A program made the position numbers and the translations under genes. 64,000 nt of DNA from Phyto melanocephala. Lineage: Eukaryota; Arthropoda; Insecta; Diptera; Rhinophoridae. Where the stretch lies: NCBI GenBank assembly GCA_941918925.1, contig OW799237.1, positions 18,085,201-18,149,200 of the forward strand. Direction: 5' to 3'. This document shows, piece by piece, positions 61,454 through 64,000 of this stretch. The notes under the pieces were generated by a model. That model was not told the DNA's origin. It worked only from the letters and a program-made list of their open reading frames with translations, and ran no database searches. How positions within the stretch are numbered: position 1 is the first letter of the stretch; every line of letters starts with the position of its first letter.

Positions 61454-62686
61454 CTAGCCAAACCCGGCGAGCGTTGCTACGCCCCTTAATGAATCAAAAT
61501 GCATTCTGAATTTTTATTGATTATCAAGTGCAAAAACCTAAAAATTATAATTTTTTTTATGGGCGTGGCCCTGCCCACTTTTATAATAACGAAATTGTGA
61601 AGTCATAACAGCTCAATATGTGTGCAAAGTTTCAGAAAAATCGGTCCAGTGCAGGTACCTCAAAATAATAACTTTTTTTATGGGCGTGGCACTGCCCACT
61701 TTTCTAATCACTAAATTGTAGGGTCATGACAGCTAAGTGTGTGTGCAAAGTTTTAGAAAAATCGGTCCAGTGCAAGTACCTCAAACTTATTACTTTTTTT
61801 TATGGGCGTGGCCCTGCCCACTTTTCAAATAACGAAATTATAAAGTCATGACCGCTCAATATGTGTGCAAGGTTTCAGAAAAATCCGTCCAGTGCAAGTA
61901 CCTCAAAATTAAACATTTTTTATGGGCGTGGCCCCGCCCACTTTTCTAATCACGAAATTATTAAGTCATGAGAGCTCGATATGTGTACAAGGTTTTAGAA
62001 AAATCGGTCCAGTGCAAGTACCTCAAACTTATTACTTTTTTTTATGGGCGTGGCCCTGCCCACTTTTAAAATCACGAAATTATAAAATCATGCAGCTCAA
62101 TATGTGTGCAAAGTTTCAGAAAAATCGGTCCAGTGCAGGTACCTCAAAAAAAATAACTTTTTTTATGGGCGTGGCACTGCCCACTTTTCTAATCACTAAA
62201 TTGTAAGGTCATGACAGCTTAGTGTGTGTGCAAAGTTTTAGAAAAATCGGTATAGTGCAAATACCTCAAACTTATTACTTTTTTTTATGGGCGTGGCCCT
62301 GTCCACTTTTCAAATAATGAAATTATAAAGTCATGACAGCTCAATATGTGTGCAAGGTTTCAGAAAAATCCGTCCAGTGCAAGTACCTCAAAATTAAAAA
62401 TTTTTTATGGGCGTGGCCCCGCCCACTTTTCTAATCACGAAATTATTTAGTCATGAGAGCTCGATATGTGTGCAAAGTTTCAAAAAAATCGGTCATTTGC
62501 AAGTAGCTTAAAATGATAACTAAATTTTTATGGGCGTGGCCCCGCCCACTTTTTTCCACCCATAAACACTCCCTGGTATGTGTACAACAACTTACCAAAG
62601 TTTGAGCCCGATCGGTTTTACAGTTTCGGAGTCTATAGCTAACACACACACACACACACACAGAGTTTCACTTTTATATATATAGA
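61454..62686 (-). mobile_element. Non-autonomous Helitron with higher-order repeats
   Basis: On the minus strand it starts TCTATATATATAAAAGTG (complement of 62669-62686) after an A, and ends CCCGGGTTTGGCTAG-type (CTAG at 61454-61457) before a T. The interior is nine units of about 121 bp arranged as two copies of a four-unit block. An (AC)n run lies at about 62641-62662. No coding capacity. Confidence 0.88.
61561..62531. repeat. Four-unit higher-order repeat, about 485 bp, two copies
   Basis: 'gggcgtggc' starts units at 61561, 61682, 61804, 61924, 62046, 62167, 62289, 62409 and 62532. Unit 2 matches unit 6, unit 3 matches 7, and unit 4 matches 8 more closely than their neighbours, each pair about 485 bp apart (for example 'aatcactaaattgta' in units 2 and 6; 'tcaaataa(c/t)gaaattata' in 3 and 7; 'gagagctcgatatgtgt' in 4 and 8). 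Confidence 0.9.
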
Positions 62687-63107
62687 TTTACATTCTAATT
62701 CAATTCAAATGATTTTATTTTTGATCTCATAGCTGAAGTACCTGTATTTTTGTTTTTTTGTGCTCATATTTGATCTCGTATCTAGAGAATAATATTTTTT
62801 TCAATAAAAAATATTTTTACTTAATTTATATTTTAAATTCAAGTTTCTTTATTATTTTTATAGTTTTGAAGTGTTTTTTTTACATTATAAACTATTTTAT
62901 GCTTTTTAATAAAAAGTTTTTTTTAATTAAAAACAGATTTACTTTTTACTTGTTTTGCTGCGGGATCACGGGAAATTAAAAAATAAATTTCGCATTACCC
63001 GGAAACACAAAATTACGGAGAAAAAAACACTAGCTATAAAAGTACGGAAAATTGGTGGTGGGTATAAAAGATTCGGCACGGCCGAATATAGTGCTCTTAC
63101 TTGTTAA

Positions 63108-64000
63108 AGTTGATTTCGACCAAATCACGGATCGACGCCAAGGCAAAAATATGGACGGACAGACATACTTTCAAAGTCATAAGGTTTGATAAAATATATG
63201 CTTTATGGAGTCAGAAATAAATATTTTAGTAATTGCAAATGGAATAACAAAAGTTTTATGTATATACATATGTAGCCTTTGCATATATAAATATTGATTA
63301 AAAAAACTTATTTAAATTTTTTATTGTAGCATAATTTGTACGCCAATCTGTATTGGTAGCAACTTCTTTGCCTATAACTTTAAAAATATATAACCGAATA
63401 TAATTTGTATATGTTTTGGTTTTGTAAGCTTTTTTTTATAACTTTTCACTTGAATGTTTAAATTTTGCCAAATTTTACACTTCTTTGTTGTTGCACTCTG
63501 CTTAAAAAGGATTAAGTTTATAGTTTATGATTTTTTTTGGCTTATTTTAGTGGACATAAGTTGTTAAATGATTTATTGAATTATAAAAAAGTTGACGTTA
63601 TTTTTGAAAACTAAATTTAGGTTTCTTTGAGGACTTTACTATTTGTCATACTTTTTCATATTTTTTAAAAATATTTTTCACCAAAACATTTCATTTTATA
63701 TATTAATATTAAATTAACAAATATAAAATAAATAAATTAATATATTATTGTCGATGAATTTAATTTTAAGCACTTAATTAATCATTTCATTTAATAATTT
63801 TTACTACGATATTCTGTTTCTGTTTCGCTTGACTCTCGGTTAATTACCTTTAAAATTCCGCGTTACTTTCGAGCTGTTTGACAACATTTTACAAAATGAT
63901 AATTATTTTTTTTTGTCTTTCAGCGAAAATGTTTTTAATTTCAATAGACCTTAAATACATTTGTTCTCATTATGACTAGGAAATATTACTCGTGTAGATT
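63108..64000. other. Window end, non-coding
   Basis: A worn fragment of another dispersed fly repeat with 'atggacggacagacatac' lies at 63110-63240, then AT-rich DNA to the window end. No gene seen. Confidence 0.4.

Larger units (their letters stand above)
60931..63032 (+). mobile_element. hAT element relic nested in the family I repeat
   Basis: It is flanked by 8-bp near-duplicates GCTGTAAA (60923-60930) and GCTATAAA (63033-63040). Subterminal CCCGGGA-type motifs lie at both ends (for example 'gggatcccgggaaa' at 60992 and 'gggatcacgggaaat' at 62962). On the plus strand, 61135-61392 reads as a worn hAT dimerisation domain, with SERVFSVTGQFVNKIRKIL at 61303-61359. A Helitron (61454-62686) is inserted downstream of that coding part. 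The terminal repeats are worn, so the outer bases are approximate. Confidence 0.72.
59833..63107 (-). repeat. Dispersed fly repeat, family I, split by nested insertions
   Basis: The minus-strand head lies at 63058-63107 (complement of 'attcggcacggccgaatata'), and the body resumes at 60930 and runs to 59833, stopping before the tail hairpin. An hAT element (60931-63032) with a Helitron inside interrupts it. The repeat's text reads continuously across the insertion point when compared with 48259-48390. Confidence 0.7.

Noticed and set aside
61922..62206. 94-codon frame with an internal repeat (MGVAPPTFLITKLL...)
   Set aside because: It is a reading of the 121-bp tandem units in the non-autonomous Helitron, with no start context or relatives.

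Overview
The window looks like nuclear DNA of a cyclorrhaphan fly, most likely a calyptrate (blow fly, flesh fly or house fly group). The reasons are strong AT richness, short spliceosomal introns, three insect-type CUB-serine protease genes, and dense interspersed repeats carrying the fly-typical strings 'cagacggacggacatag' and 'TTCGGCTGTGCCGAA'. The species call is inference; no search was possible.

Only three host protein-coding genes can be supported. They are paralogues, each coding for a secreted protein made of a signal peptide, one CUB domain and a trypsin-like serine protease domain. Gene A (+) has exons between 15926 and 22961, gene B (-) between 34344 and 36544, and gene C (-) between 52236 and 56100. 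I rebuilt them exon by exon from splice sites and reading phase: 624, 412 (or 413) and 409 residues, each with an intact His/Asp/Ser triad. Gene A differs in carrying a Thr-rich, mucin-like insert of about 215 residues inside the CUB domain and in lacking the last intron found in B and C.

Most of the rest is transposon-derived. The centrepiece is a Helitron with both ends (37716-46539, +). It has two tandem arrays (about 142 bp and about 209 bp units) upstream of a Rep/helicase gene. That gene is broken by a nonsense codon, an apparent deletion of the Rep catalytic tyrosines, and an out-of-frame deletion at helicase motif II. Two small non-autonomous Helitrons (47229-47889 and 61454-62686, both -) share its 5' end; the second contains a four-unit higher-order repeat of about 485 bp. 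A composite repeat at the window start (1-2145) is present again almost unchanged at 49131-51356, with an 8-bp minisatellite grown from 3 to 10 copies.

Other elements are several relics of Tc1/mariner-type transposons (three in gene A introns, two in tandem in gene C intron 1), two hAT-type elements with 8-bp target duplications (12712-13695; 60931-63032, itself holding a Helitron), a solo LTR (5594-5872), LINE 3' ends, and fold-back MITEs, one inside an intron of the Helitron transposase gene. The remaining long stretches are AT-rich and hold no gene I can support.
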